A DNA stretch of 64,000 nucleotides from assembly GCF_001641265.1 (NCBI RefSeq), contig NW_020167527.1, positions 620,001-684,000 of the forward strand, given 5' to 3'. This DNA is from Pseudogymnoascus destructans (taxonomy: Eukaryota; Ascomycota; Leotiomycetes; Thelebolales; Thelebolaceae). The position numbers were made by a program, and so were the translations under genes. Below the pieces are notes generated by a model. That model was not told the origin of the DNA and did no database searches. It saw only the letters and a program-made list of their open reading frames with translations. Every line of letters starts with the position of its first letter. Within the stretch, counting starts at the first letter, position 1. This document shows, in pieces, positions 46,955 to 58,254 of this stretch.

Positions 46955-47354
46955 TGTGATACTAACATTCATTGCACCCAGTTTGCTATCAAACTCAAGA
47001 GCAAACTTAGAAATCTCCTCCTCAAACCTACAAGTCACCATACATATCTTGGCTTATCACACCAACAACAAGAGCAATACTACTCAACGATTGCTGCAAA
47101 CTCTTCTACTACATCTGTTTATGCTACATACATTACGGCATATCATTTGGACACTCATTGAACAAGTTATTAAGAAAATCTCCTCATTAAGGGGGTGGGC
47201 TAATACTACCACATGGCATATCTCTACCAACTAGAGGCCTAGGAAGATGAATGATAGCTCTAGAAGCTTCTACAACCCTCTATGATTCATTACACGTCAT
47301 AGCTCCTTAGTTACCCACAAGATTGGTTAAGTTATGACATAATTTGTCTATAGG
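46955..47354 (+). mobile_element. 3' LTR of the chromovirus, truncated (copy G)
   Basis: Begins TGTGATACTAACATTCATTG directly after the polypurine tract and matches the family for about 400 bp, then breaks at TCTATAGG, where a hAT-like terminus CAGTGAAG starts. Divergence at its 5' end (GATACTAAC for CATACTGAC) suggests it is older than the solo copies. Confidence 0.85.
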
Positions 47355-47718
47355 CAGTGAAGTAAATAGTGTGGCCGTAAATAAGACGATATCATATTCA
47401 ATATCATATTGCCTGCACGGTATTTTTATACTGTAAACCGTGTAATACAGTACAAGGTTGTTTAAATATCATATAATATAATATTATACAGTGCAAATAC
47501 AGTGTAATACGAGTAATACGAGGTCTCTCGCCACATATATCAGGTATTACGAAGATCCCAATTTACACTTGTAAAGCATGTCAGTTCCTAAATTTTCATC
47601 TAGTTTATTAACAACTCTTATTCTAATAAAATAATGACTTCTCAACGATCAGGTATTATCACTTCCTTCATGGCTACATCATCCCTAGCCCCGGATTCGT
47701 CAGTTGTTAGCTACAACG

Positions 47719-48654
47719 TGTCATACTGACATTTGTTGCACTCAGTTTGCTATCAAACTCAAGAGCAAACTTAGAAATCTCCTCCTCAAACCTACAAGTC
47801 ACCATACATATCTTGGCTTATCACACCAACAACAGAAGCAATACTACTCAACGATTGCTGCAAACTCTTCTACTACATCTGTTTATGCTACATACATCAC
47901 GGCATATCATTTGGACACTCATTGAACAAGTTATTAAGAAAATCTCCTCCTTAAGGGGGTGGGTCAATACTACCACATGGCATATCTCTACCAACTAGAG
48001 GCCTAGGAACATGAACGATAGCTCTAGAAGCTTCTACAACCCTCTATGATTCATTACACGTCATCGCTCCTTAGTTACCCACAAGATTGGTTAAGTTATG
48101 ACATAATTTGTCTATAGGTACTCTGACCTTGGACCTCCTTTTCACTTCCTATAGGCTAGGAACACAAGAGATGGTTCTATGGGATTCTCTTACGTTCACT
48201 ACATGATTAGCAAGCTAGTTGTGGGTCGCACTTGATTTCTAATACATTTACCAAGCCTGGTTAGTCATGGAAAGTCATGGAAAATGAGAGAACTACACTC
48301 CTTTGGCATAAATAGGATTGCCCTTTCCTTAAGAAAGGGCAAGCAGGCAATACAGTAAATCGACTAGCACATACTTCTACGTCTTTTCCAAGCTTCCAAG
48401 CATTGATCTTGTTATTCTCTATTTTTGAAAAGTCAGTGAGGTGCTAACCTCTGACTTACCCCTGAGTTCTCAGACTCAACATTTGTTGCAACTTGTCTAA
48501 ACCACTTCACCACATCATACACCTGATTGCTGCGTTGTGGAATAGTCTAAGCTACAACCCTTTGGCTCTGTTTCCTAAGACAGTGTGTTGTCTTAGTAAA
48601 TTCATCCCTTCCTTGGGTGGCTAGATTCTCATATCTGGTGCACCCACCATTACA
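47719..48654 (+). mobile_element. Solo LTR, copy H (936 bp)
   Basis: From TGTCATACTGACATTTG to CACCCACCATTACA, with a perfect CAACG duplication (47714-47718 and 48655-48659). It is inserted in the hAT transposase frame at SYN|GDSD. Confidence 0.93.
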
Positions 48655-49731
48655 CAACGGAGATTCTGACGTCGGACAGACATTTATTTCGCCATCGTTA
48701 ACCACACAATTTAAGAAGAAGAAGCGTACGTCGAAGATATGGGATCATACACCTTTCGGAAGGAATCAGATCGTCTGTAATACTGAAGGTCAGATTATGT
48801 GGCGTTGCAAGTACTGTAAAGGGAAGCCTGTTGAATATCGAAAATGGAGGCATGACACACATCTACAAGCACCTTAAATCTCACACTACTCTTGATATTT
48901 TAATGCCTAACGAAGAACGGGCTGCTAAAACAAGAAACCACCTTGAGGAAGCCTTCTCACGGATGTCTCAGAATGCAAATCCCCTCAAATGCTGTTGACA
49001 CGACAACGAACTGACAGATCTTGATGCTGATAAGTTTGAGCAACTATATGTAGAGTGGATTGCAAACTGTGGGGTTGCACTTCATATGGTAACAAGAGAA
49101 ACCTTCTGAGTGTAAGTTCTCTATTATACTTAATATTTGTAATTTATATACTAATCTTATTCTCTTTAGCTTGCTCAAATTCCTCAATCCTGGAGTCCTC
49201 TCGATTTTACCTACATCACATCAAACGATTCGCGAGTGGGTGATGTGAACGTTCGAGACACAAAAGTGACGTATACGACAAGTTCTCCAATCAGCTATCT
49301 CAAGAATACACTTCACCGTCGATATATGGTCCTCTCCAAATAAGCTTGGTATCCTTGGTATTGTTGCACACTTCATTGATAGCAATGGCGACCTGGTTTC
49401 ATATTGTATTGCTTTAAGAGAGGTACATGGCAAGCATTCAGGAGAGAATAAGGCCCATATCGTGATGAATGTCATCGAGGACTACGGAATTGTCACCCAA
49501 ATTGGATACTTTGTTTCAGACAATGCAGACTCGAATGATACGTTAATGAATACTCTACAAAGATGTATGCATCTACCACTTTATTAAGAGAACAATACTA
49601 ATAATTAATAGCGTTAAACGAGAGGCATAATATCATATACGATGCAAAACATCACTGCCTTCATTGTAACGGTCATACTATCAATCTAGAAGCGCATGCG
49701 TTTATGTTCCCAAAAAATGCACCTAACGAAG

Positions 49732-50206
49732 TGTAACGCTGACTTCTAAACGATAGAAGACACAGAGGTTCTCTTGCGTAAAGGTTGACTTATCAGAGGA
49801 GGCAGGGGATCAGACACAAAGGCTTCAAGTAACACGTTACTAGTATATAACAAATACTGTATTGAGTTGAGCACGAAGCTCCTATCTAAGGAAATACTAT
49901 CTACTTATATAGTGGCGTCGTGCCTAGTGGACTCTTGGGAACTCACTCGAGTCCTCGGAGTCCTGGACTCTTAGGACTCTTCTCATCATCCTGCGAGTCC
50001 GTCACGTGCCTAGTGGACTCCTGGGAACTCACTCGAGTCCTCGGAGTCCTGGACTCTTAGGACTCTTCTCATCATCCTGCGAGTCCGTCACGTGATACTT
50101 TCGGAACTACTATTCCCCGCTGCCCCTCCAGGTACCAGGGCCGGTCTCATGCGACCTCCCTCCTTCCTGTCCTGTAGTTGGCCAGCCTTCTTGTTCCGTC
50201 GTAACA
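49732..50206. mobile_element. Probable solo LTR of a second retrotransposon family (475 bp)
   Basis: Begins TGTAACGCTGACTTC and ends TTCCGTCGTAACA (TG..CA, with TGTAACG/CGTAACA near-inverted ends). It is flanked by CGAAG and TGAAG, a 5-bp duplication with one C/T change. Without it the hAT frame reads on from NAPNE into APTKNKVKKDS. The size suits a short Copia-type LTR, but the family is not identified. Confidence 0.7.
49920..50091. repeat. 86-bp tandem duplication inside the 475-bp LTR
   Basis: Two adjacent 86-bp units starting GTGCCTAGTGGACTC and ending GAGTCCGTCAC, differing at one base. Each contains several GAGTCC or GGACTC inverted pairs. This resembles a duplicated LTR enhancer block. 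Confidence 0.9.
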
Positions 50207-51212
50207 TGAAGCCCCTACGAAAAACAAGGTTAAAAAGGATAGTACGAGCGAATATATCAAACCTTCTGATGCTGACATATTAAATTGGAGGAAGACTGGC
50301 CCTCTTGGCAAGCTTCACAACATCGTTGTCTTTATCCGATGTAGTCCACAACGCATACAGAGGTTTAAAGAGATCAGTAAGAAGAAGGGACTTCTTTGCG
50401 ACAATGATACAAGATGGAACTCAAAGTACTATATGAGTGAGAGAGCTATTGAGCTTGCAGATCAAATTGATTACTATTGCTCAAAGAAGAAGGGCCTTAA
50501 GCTTGATTCACGTATGTTACACATCCTATTAAGAGGACAACTCTAACAGTTTATAGTTTCAGAGCAAGACTGGGCTGAGCTGAAAAAACTTTGCAACTTC
50601 CTCAAATCATTCGCTGATGCAACTAAGGCTACAGAAGGTCACGCACATACAATCGATTGAATGCTACCAATAATGGACTTCCTTCTTAGTAAATTTGAGG
50701 CTGCATGAATCGAATATGCAGATGACGCTTTTATGGCGCCTTGTGTTGATGCTGGATGGGTGAAACTCGACACATATTACACTCTTACAGAGCGTTCATC
50801 TGCTTATGTTGCAGCTATTGTCCTTAGTCCTCATCGAAAGTGGCACTATTTTGATACCTCCTGGGAGGAGCATCCTGAGTGGATTGAGAGTAATAAGATT
50901 ACTGTAGAAGGTCTCTGGAAGTCTCATTACGCACCAGTCGCTAAGTCAGTTGAGTCGTCGGCCCAGTCCTTAGTTGAAAAGCCACCAATGAAGAACTTGT
51001 TCCTTGCATGGGAAGACGAACAAGAGGATCTCGTGCTTCCTACTCTATTTGATGAGTATCAGAACTATATATCAGCCCCAAGAATTAAGGTCAAGGATGT
51101 ACAAAAGTGGTGGCTTGAGGATACACAACAAACACTCTATCCAAACCTTTCGAAAATGGCGCTCGATCTTTTGTCAATTCCTGCGATGTCTGCTGAGCCA
51201 GAACGCCTCATC

Positions 51213-52330
51213 TCGCTTCTGAGCTAGGGTGTCGGCATCGTCATAAGAAACCCACTGATCGGTGTCCCAATTGATCCCTGTGCGACTACTTTTCCGTTGT
51301 CACGGGGTTGGTTTGGGTTGGTTTGCCTGATACTGCGGAGGAGGGGGTTGGGGTTGGCTCTTCACAAAGCCGAAAGTTTACAGTGTTGCTGAAAGACAAT
51401 CCGAGAACTTACATTTGACACCCGCCTTCTTGTCATATACAGGTGTAAGATCCTTCTCCTCGATAATGTCTAGAATCTCCTACAATCATCGGAAAGTCAG
51501 TACCATACTCTAAGTAATATCTTGGAATGGAATGGAAAAAAGCTATAAATGGTATCAGGTGATATGACAGGCTCTAGAGTAGCAAAGCGGACGTCAACAA
51601 ATCCCTTTTCAACCTACCCGTAGATTTAGAATTCCTGAGGCACCCGAACAAGGTCCAGCTTTTGCACCACCAGAGAACTGGCACACGCCATTAGGTTTAT
51701 TGCAGGAAGAGTCCGAGAGTGTGAAAGAACGGCCATAAACTGAAGTATCCCTCAGTAATCTAGTTATGCTGACTTTCAAAAGAATACGAGTGTCTCTTAC
51801 AGCCTTGGCCCAGGATGACCTTCTCAGGCTTGACCCCTGCTCGCCAGAGGAGCTCCATCCCCAGGTCGATTTCGGTAATGTTAGTATGCGTCGCCAGATA
51901 GGGACCAATGAATTTCGATGCCGCATCCCATACTCCGTGAAGATCGTAGGACATGATATTGAACCAATCGACATATGGTTGGTGGCCGGCTAGGTCGAAG
52001 TGCTGAAGGTACCAGTAGGATGCTGGGAGTGTAATGGAGTAGCCATATTTACTCCCGAAGGCTGCTTTGATGTCTTTAAATAAGAGGACATGGTTGGCTG
52101 AGTCTTCAGGGTGGCCGCCACGGTCGTCTGCTTTTTGTCAGCAGCCTTGACTAAGAGGCTGTGAGATGAGATAGGGTGAACGCACCAGCACTGGGGTATT
52201 CCCAGTCCATATCCATTCCATCAAAGCCGTAGGTCATCATGAACTTAATCAGGCTATCAATAAAAGTTTTCCCATTGGCGGAGCTGCTAGCCATATCACT
52301 AAAAGCCATCTGATATGGATCAGCTAGATG
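51213..52330 (-). pseudogene. GH18 chitinase gene fragment, truncated at both ends
   Basis: Minus-strand exons separated by recognisable introns. The first holds YQMAFSDMASSSANGKTFID and the GH18 catalytic signature FDGMDMDWEYPSA. The next has DDRGGHPEDSANHVLLFKDI, YGYSITLPASYW and WFNIMSYDLHGVWDAASKFI. After another splice comes GQGFYGRSFTLSDSSCNKPN, then EILDIIEEKDLTPVYDKKAG, and finally INWDTDQWVSYDDADTLAQK before the hAT junction. The catalytic Glu is present. Upstream coding is lost where a hAT terminus (CAGTGTTGCCCG) starts at 52331, and the downstream end runs into the hAT relic. The layout resembles the large class V / subgroup C chitinases of filamentous fungi. No signal peptide or carbohydrate-binding module remains. 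Confidence 0.8.
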
Positions 52331-54055
52331 CAGTGTTGCCCGAGTAGTACTCGCCGTGAGTAGTACTCGGTGAGTCCCCGAGTACTACTGTACTCGGGTG
52401 ATATTTTTGAGTGCTCGGGACTCGCCGAGTACTACTCTGAATACTCCGAATACTGCCAAGCCCTTGGCAATGAGGGGTAACTGGGCGTAGAATAGAATAG
52501 ATAATTGAAGCTTTCTTCCACTTGAGCGTTCCGTATTACCTCCTGACTGTGAAAATGAGTGGCTCTTCTCTGTCGCCAGTGCCGGCTGAGTATTAGTCTC
52601 TGATGCTTTAGAGCTGCCGCCCCTTATTCCGATGCCGCATATTCCTCTAAGAGTTCAATTACCAGATTCTACATCAATCCTCTTTCGAAAGGGCTATTCT
52701 ACCGTACTTTATTAGATACAATACCTGCTAGAATCCAATACCAATGCCTTCAAACTGATTGTAGCTATATGCCCAGCCAGGTACTAAAGAGCCAGACGAC
52801 GAGTAATCTTTGGAAGCATCTTAAGAAGATGCTGCAGAATACGAGAAGCTATCCTCCTCAATTATTAGAAGCTCGTTAACGCCGTCTGCTTCTGCTTCTG
52901 CTTCTGCTTTTTTCCACCCCCGCCAAGCACCCAGTAACGCACCAAGCTCGTTGAAATATAGAGAGCTTGTACTCTCTTTTGTGGTATCAAATAAGCTACC
53001 GCTACGCCTTGTGGAAAGCTACTCATTCGGGCAATTAGTTCATCATCTAAACCCTACGGTTTTGACAGTTAGTAGAACTACGATCGGACAGGATCTATAT
53101 CGTCTATTCTGCTATCATAAAGCACGGCTTCAAGTAGAATTACAACAACATATTATAAGCGGTGGACGACTTGCAATAACGACAGATACTTGGTCCGCTC
53201 GAAACTATTCTGAGTACGCAGCAGTTACAGTACACTGGATAAATGATAATTGGCAAATGAGAAATACTATACTTGACGTTATACACCTTCAGGAGCCAAT
53301 CCACTCTGGCGAATACCTTGCCGAACAGATGATACATGTAATGGACGATTATAGTATTACGCCTGCGATCTTTACAGTTACAAGAGATAATGCATCTACA
53401 AATACAACTATGCTATTAGAATATGAGAAACTGGCATTGGCGCAACCTATTACCCTGAAACAACCATGGGCTTTTACAGCGAAAGCAGGAGACGTATGCT
53501 GTATTGGGCATATTATCAACATTGCTGTTCAAGCTACTTTAGCTTCCTTAAAGGCAATGCCTGACGAAAGGGTAGAGGCATACCGGCTTGAGGTTGGGGC
53601 TGCGCGAATACCAACTACTATTGAAAACGAAATCGTGACTATTCTTGCCAAGTCCGGCGTCATATATATGTATTTCAGAACTGCCGTGGATGGAAAGATG
53701 CCTTGAAGAATCAGTGTAAAGCTGCAGGTATTAAAGTCCATCAGTTGACACTTGATATGCCAGTCCGCTGGAGCTCAACTTATCAAATGATCGATATGGC
53801 TTTAAAGCTTCAGGTTCCGATTACAGCTTTATGCGCATCACAGCAACTTGATATTAGTATGAGGGATATCGCTTTAACAGCAATAGATTGGGCTACGTTA
53901 CATGACTTATTAAAGCTATTCTATCTTTATCTGCCCAACTGAGAAGCTACAGGGCTCTTCTTATCCAACTCTTAACTATGCTGTTCCGCAGTATATGAGA
54001 ATGATCAAGAAGCTTAAAGATATGAGAAGTGAGCTACCAGAATAAAGCCCAATTG
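52331..54055 (+). pseudogene. Second hAT relic with left terminal repeat
   Basis: The terminus CAGTGTTGCCCGAGTAGTAC at 52331 is followed by palindromic GAGTAGTACTC units to about 52440. Coding begins at 52555 (MSGSSLSPVPAEY, then TAG stops). It includes a BED-like finger (CLQTDCSYMPSQVLKSQTTS, LWKHLKKML) and the main frame at 52951-53706 (LAITTDTWSARNYSEYAAVT, FTVTRDNASTNT, CIGHIINIAVQATL). A shifted frame then gives MPVRWSSTYQMIDMALKLQ. The dimerisation domain is missing, and a gypsy fragment follows at 54056. No right terminus was found. Confidence 0.8.
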
Positions 54056-54756
54056 CTAATGCTACTTTGATTGCAAACAAAAGACTGAATCAAACCCTTG
54101 AACAATACCTACGGAGTTATGTCAACCACCAACAAGACAATTGGGTTCAGATCTTACCCATCGCACAGTTCGCATATAACAGCGCAATGACTGAAGCAAC
54201 AAAATTCTCACCGTTCTTTGCCAATTACAGCTATTAGCCAGAGGCATATAGACAACTACGACCAGATGAATCAAGAGCAGAACAAGCTATGATTGCTGTG
54301 GAACAACTCAAATCATTCCATGAACAACTTGCGGCAGACATCCAATTCTTAAATGAACGATCTGCTGTGTATGCAAACAAGAAGCATAGTATGGAACCTG
54401 CCTTCAAGGAGGGGGATAAAGTATATCTACTCCGGAAACACATCAAAATGAAATGACCAAGTACAAAGTTGGACTTTAAGAAATTGGGACCATTCAAAAC
54501 ATTAAACAAAGTCAGCTTAGTTAATTACAGACTGCAGCTACTGAAGAAGTCTAGACTACACCTGGTATTTCATGTCTCACTACTAGAACTAGCAAGAGGA
54601 AACACCCCGATTACGACTGACACAGAACTCCAACTAGAAAATGAGATCACTGAATACGAAGTTGAAGCGATCCTAGACAGAAGGTTAATAGGACGCACGG
54701 AAGAGTTTTTGATAAAATGGAAAGATTATAGAGCGGCTGAATATATCAGCAAGTGA
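54056..54756 (+). pseudogene. Ty3/gypsy integrase C-terminus and chromodomain fragment
   Basis: Frame with two stops. It reads NKRLNQTLEQYLRSYVNHQQ, WVQILPIAQFAYNSAMTEAT, FKEGDKVYLLRKHIKMK, LGPFKTLNKVSLVNYRLQL and a partial chromodomain (EYEVEAILDRRLIGRTEEFL, IKWKDY). It belongs to a chromovirus family distinct from the one at 46161. No LTR is seen next to it. Confidence 0.8.
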
Positions 54757-55589
54757 TACCCACCACCCTAGAAATGCAAGCTAGGCACATATAACGCAAA
54801 GAGCCATCCATGGCACTAGTGTACTCTACCACTCCATGGCACGTTATGGAGCTGAAAGAGTATAGTAAGTTGCTGGATCTCACTCATCAAGAACCTATTT
54901 ACATAGTTAATTAGTTATTATAAATGAAAAGGGGCAAAGAAGAGGAGTGCTTACCGTAGTAGTTGCCGTGCTTAGACATCGTCTAAGCTCTCAAATGAGA
55001 TGTGCTAGCATTGCTAAATATGACAGCGATGATGATACTAATGACGGCGAGCTTATATTTGGTGCTCTTCTTCTTCGTCCTCTACTATACTTACAAGGAT
55101 GACAAGAAGACCCAACAATGATATCATCCTCATTCTCTCTCTAGCTTCAGCCTCGGCTTGGCTCTAGCTTCCTAGCATTATAATTATCACTTTTATAGGC
55201 AGAATTACAGGCGGATCACCATATGTAAAATTTATCCCTACGACATTGCTCGACATTCGTCGACTTCCTAGCACTAGTGTTCCAAGTAGTCTACTAGACT
55301 GCCGTCTGTCCACCTATAATTCCATCTGTATTACGACTAGTCTGTATTGCTTGGCAGTCCGTCTAGGCTTTCCTCAATTATAGAGTCAGTCTGTAGGACT
55401 AAGTGAGATTACAGCCATAATTCAGTCTGTATTGCTCAATCAGGTAATAGCAAGGCTGATCTTAATGAGAAATTTGCAATACTACGTAATACTACAAAAC
55501 CAGTTCTCTACAACTATGAATGCCCTTAATTCTATGATATCAATTAACTTAATATGGCATTGCAAGTGGATTCTAAACTGGCAGAGTCT
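54757..55589. other. Decayed AT-rich spacer
   Basis: About 830 bp with no open frame of note. Several GACTGCCGTCTGTC- and TCTGTATTGC-like short repeats lie at 55.27-55.45 kb. This may be the degraded left end of the next hAT relic. Confidence 0.4.
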
Positions 55590-57036
55590 AATGTGAGGAT
55601 CTATTGACTTAGACTTTGAATTATCTAGTCAGAAGGCCAAGGGACAGACATCGTTAGTCTAGAACCATTGTCCCTTTCCTCCTGACGCTATTTACCTCAA
55701 TAGTAAGGGTAAGTTGGTCTGGTAATGTAAATATTCTAAGGCTGTCCTTACTAAAAAGGGAGGTACGGCTCATATGTTCAACCACCTTCGAGATAAGCAT
55801 GAAATCAACCTAAAGACATCACACAAGGCTAGAACTAAGAGATATCAACAAGGCATTAAGGACTCCTTCTAGAATGTTAAGAATCAAAACCTAGACTATA
55901 AGTGGAGCCGGCTTGACAATACAATTGATACTAAAACTTTAGATCTAGACGTGCTTGAGGATTTGTACATTAAATGGATCACAGCCTGTGGGGTGTCATT
56001 TAATATAGTAGGCCGCCTAGAGTTTCGTGTGTAACTTATCACTTTATTATTCACCTAGTTGCTTCTATTAGTAACTGACAAAAGCTATAAGTTTTACGTG
56101 CTATCTCAACTGTGAGGTCGATGCCTGGCTTCCTACAACAAGTGATACTATCTAGATGTGGATCAAACCATAAGTCAGACTGTTGCACATTATATTTCAA
56201 AAGAAGGACAGCTAAAACATAACGTCCTTGCTTTACGAGAGTTAGAGGGCGATCACTCTGGGGAAAATCAGTCTCAAGTAGTTATTGATGTCATTTCAGA
56301 CTTTCAAATAGCTACGAATCTTGGCTTTTTTGTTGGTGATAATGATAGCTGGAATGATACTTTATGTTAGGCTCTTTCACAATGTATGTTCTCTTCCTAT
56401 TTAATGAAACAAATACTAAAAAATAATATAAGTCTAGAGGAAGAATACATAATTAAATGGAACCTAGTTACCTAGCGTCTTCGTTGCAACGGCCACATCA
56501 TCAATCTCTCTGCCTAATCGTTCCTATTTCCAGATCTTACTTAAGAAGACAATGACGAGGATGTGTTAATAGATAACATCAACAGTCAGATCCCTAAAGA
56601 CTTTACAGAACATAAGGTGCGAGAGTGGAGAAAAAAGGGACCCCTTGGAAAGATCCATAACATTATCATCTTTATACAACGAAGTTCACAATGAACAGAG
56701 AGTTTTAAAGTCCTTGCTGAATCTAACGGGCTTGGACTAATCCGGGATAATGTAACACGGTGGAATTCGTGGTTCCGGATGCTAGCTAGAGCTTTGAAAT
56801 CGATCGAGGCCATCTAGATCTATTGCTTTAAGAATAGGGACTTATTGCAAGACGATACGTTATCACCAAGCGAATGGGAGGATCTTAAGAAGTTGATCTA
56901 CTTCCTTCAGGCCTTCTCAGATGCAACACAAGCTAGTGAAGGACGATATGCCACTGTTATAATTACGGACGGACTGGACTACTCGGAACACTGCCTAGCA
57001 CGACACTTAGCATATTTCTTTGTCAAAGTGCTGTGA
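55590..57036 (+). pseudogene. Third hAT relic, heavily mutated
   Basis: Translated blocks separated by many TAG/TAA stops, in the order of a hAT transposase. They are a BED finger remnant (CKYSKAV, HMFNHLRDKHEIN), LDVLEDLYIKWITACGVSFN, YISKEGQLKHNVLALREL, IDVISDFQIATNLGFFVGDN, CNGHIINLSA, VREWRKKGPLGKIHNIIIF, NVTRWNSWFRMLARALKSIE and WEDLKKLIYFLQAFSDATQA. The protein resembles the relic at 47634 (NWRKTGPLGK, FLKSFADATKA), so the two are the same lineage. CAG/CAA to TAG/TAA stops would suit repeat-induced point mutation. The dimerisation domain is missing. Confidence 0.8.
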
Positions 57037-57074
57037 GCTGAAGCACCCTTTGCGGGAGTATATATCTAAGAAGA

Positions 57075-57803
57075 CTAAGCGCTGAAACTTGATTCATCGC
57101 TGAAGGTGCTCAACATACCGATGGTTCTTTCCAAAGCATTGTTGTCAGAATCAACTGAGAAAATCTCATTCTCCTTTGCTCTAAAGACTTCAGGTACCTC
57201 CTGCCCAATGTATCCAGCCCGACCGAAGTCGATGACAGTAATGAACCCTTCCTGATTCAGCATTAGATTGCTTGGAGAGATGTCATGGTGCACAACACCA
57301 CCTCGATGCACTTCTTCGATTGCCTTTTCAATCTCGTGTATATACTCCGCTGCATTGCCCAAATCAATGTCGACGAGTCTCTCCATTCTGAATCCAAAGA
57401 TGCCTTGTTCATCGACTAATGGCTCTCGATGTGTACGAACAACAGGAACTTCGTTTGACGATAAATGCCGGATAATTGCGAACTCCTCCCGAAGTAAGCG
57501 TCTTTGACGATCATTAATCGCGACTTTGCAGATTGGGAATCCGTCTGTGCAAGAATCCAAAGCCCTTATATGGGAATCCGCTCCATATTTCAAGAGTCGA
57601 GACGTTGTCCATAACTTATGAACATTTGAGCTATGCGGTATTAGAGAAACAGAAGCGTCGTCCACACGTGGAAACCGTGTCAAATCTGGTAGCTTCTTCC
57701 AGTCACCGTCCCAGCGTAGAAGATATTCATTGCCCTTGAAGTCAACATTGACAGTGCAAGACTTGTCGATGGGATATGGAAACGTGATCGGCTGGGCAGA
57801 CAT
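57075..57803 (-). CDS. Small protein-kinase-like protein
   Basis: Single-exon frame of 242 residues, MSAQPITFPYPIDKSCTVNV to the stop at 57075. Kinase landmarks: FPICKVAI with the probable ATP-binding Lys, an acidic helix (LLREEFAIIRHL), FGFRMERLVDI as hinge, the catalytic loop VHHDISPSNLML (H-x-D-x4-N) and the metal-binding VIDFGRAGYIG. A glycine-rich loop is not evident and the C-lobe is short, ending soon after the DFG region. This fits the abbreviated fungal PKc-like families rather than a classical Ser/Thr kinase. The frame is undamaged although both sides are transposon relics, so it may be under selection or a recent arrival. Substrate unknown. Confidence 0.72.
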   Translation of the reverse strand: MSAQPITFPYPIDKSCTVNVDFKGNEYLLRWDGDWKKLPDLTRFPRVDDASVSLIPHSSNVHKLWTTSRLLKYGADSHIRALDSCTDGFPICKVAINDRQRRLLREEFAIIRHLSSNEVPVVRTHREPLVDEQGIFGFRMERLVDIDLGNAAEYIHEIEKAIEEVHRGGVVHHDISPSNLMLNQEGFITVIDFGRAGYIGQEVPEVFRAKENEIFSVDSDNNALERTIGMLSTFSDESSFSA

Positions 57804-58254
57804 CCTGCAAATTACCCATTAGCAACCGTTTGCAAACCATTCGGAATCTTACGCTGGATTATGGAGTACTTCAGGGACGGCTGTAGATGAAATGCCGAGT
57901 TCGCGCTACCCGTTACTAGATAGAATGTCAACGGTAAAGACCCGCTCTCATATTTCATTTCATTTCATTTCACTTCACTTAATTCCTTTTTGTTTTCAAT
58001 TTCACTCATTTCATTTCATGTTTGTTTCAAGTGCAGAGTGAGCCACACCACGTAGGCTCTGTTTTTTCATTTTTCTACAACCTTGTGACCGGCTTGCATG
58101 CAAACAGCTGTCTATAAAGACCAGCTCTTCTGGCAAGATGCTCATCATTATTCACAGCCTGCGAAAATACGAACACCACGAACACCATAAGCTCTGTTAA
58201 CAGCCAGTATCCCTATTTACGCCTTCGGCATCTTTCTACGAACCATGTACTTCA
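57804..58254. other. Kinase upstream region
   Basis: 451 bp with a TTTCATTTCATTTCA-type pentanucleotide tract at about 57950-58020. No gene seen. It presumably contains the kinase promoter. Confidence 0.45.

Larger units (their letters stand above)
47355..51212 (+). pseudogene. hAT transposon relic with two nested LTRs
   Basis: A CAGTGAAG terminus lies at 47355 inside LTR copy G. Coding starts at 47634 (MTSQRSGIITSFMATSS). It continues after LTR H with FISPSLTTQFKKKKRTSKIW and a BED-type finger (MWRCKYCKGKP). Later blocks are the central DDE region (YYCFRQ-like decayed frames, HHCLHCNGHTINLEAHAF), then DILNWRKTGPLGKLHNIVVF and NDTRWNSKYYMSERAIELAD. The C-terminal dimerisation region follows (PRIKVKDVQKWWLED, LLSIPAMSAEPER) and is cut off at about 51.21 kb, where chitinase sequence begins. 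It carries several stops and frameshifts. The frame is restored across both LTR insertions when the LTR plus one target copy is ignored. Confidence 0.8.
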
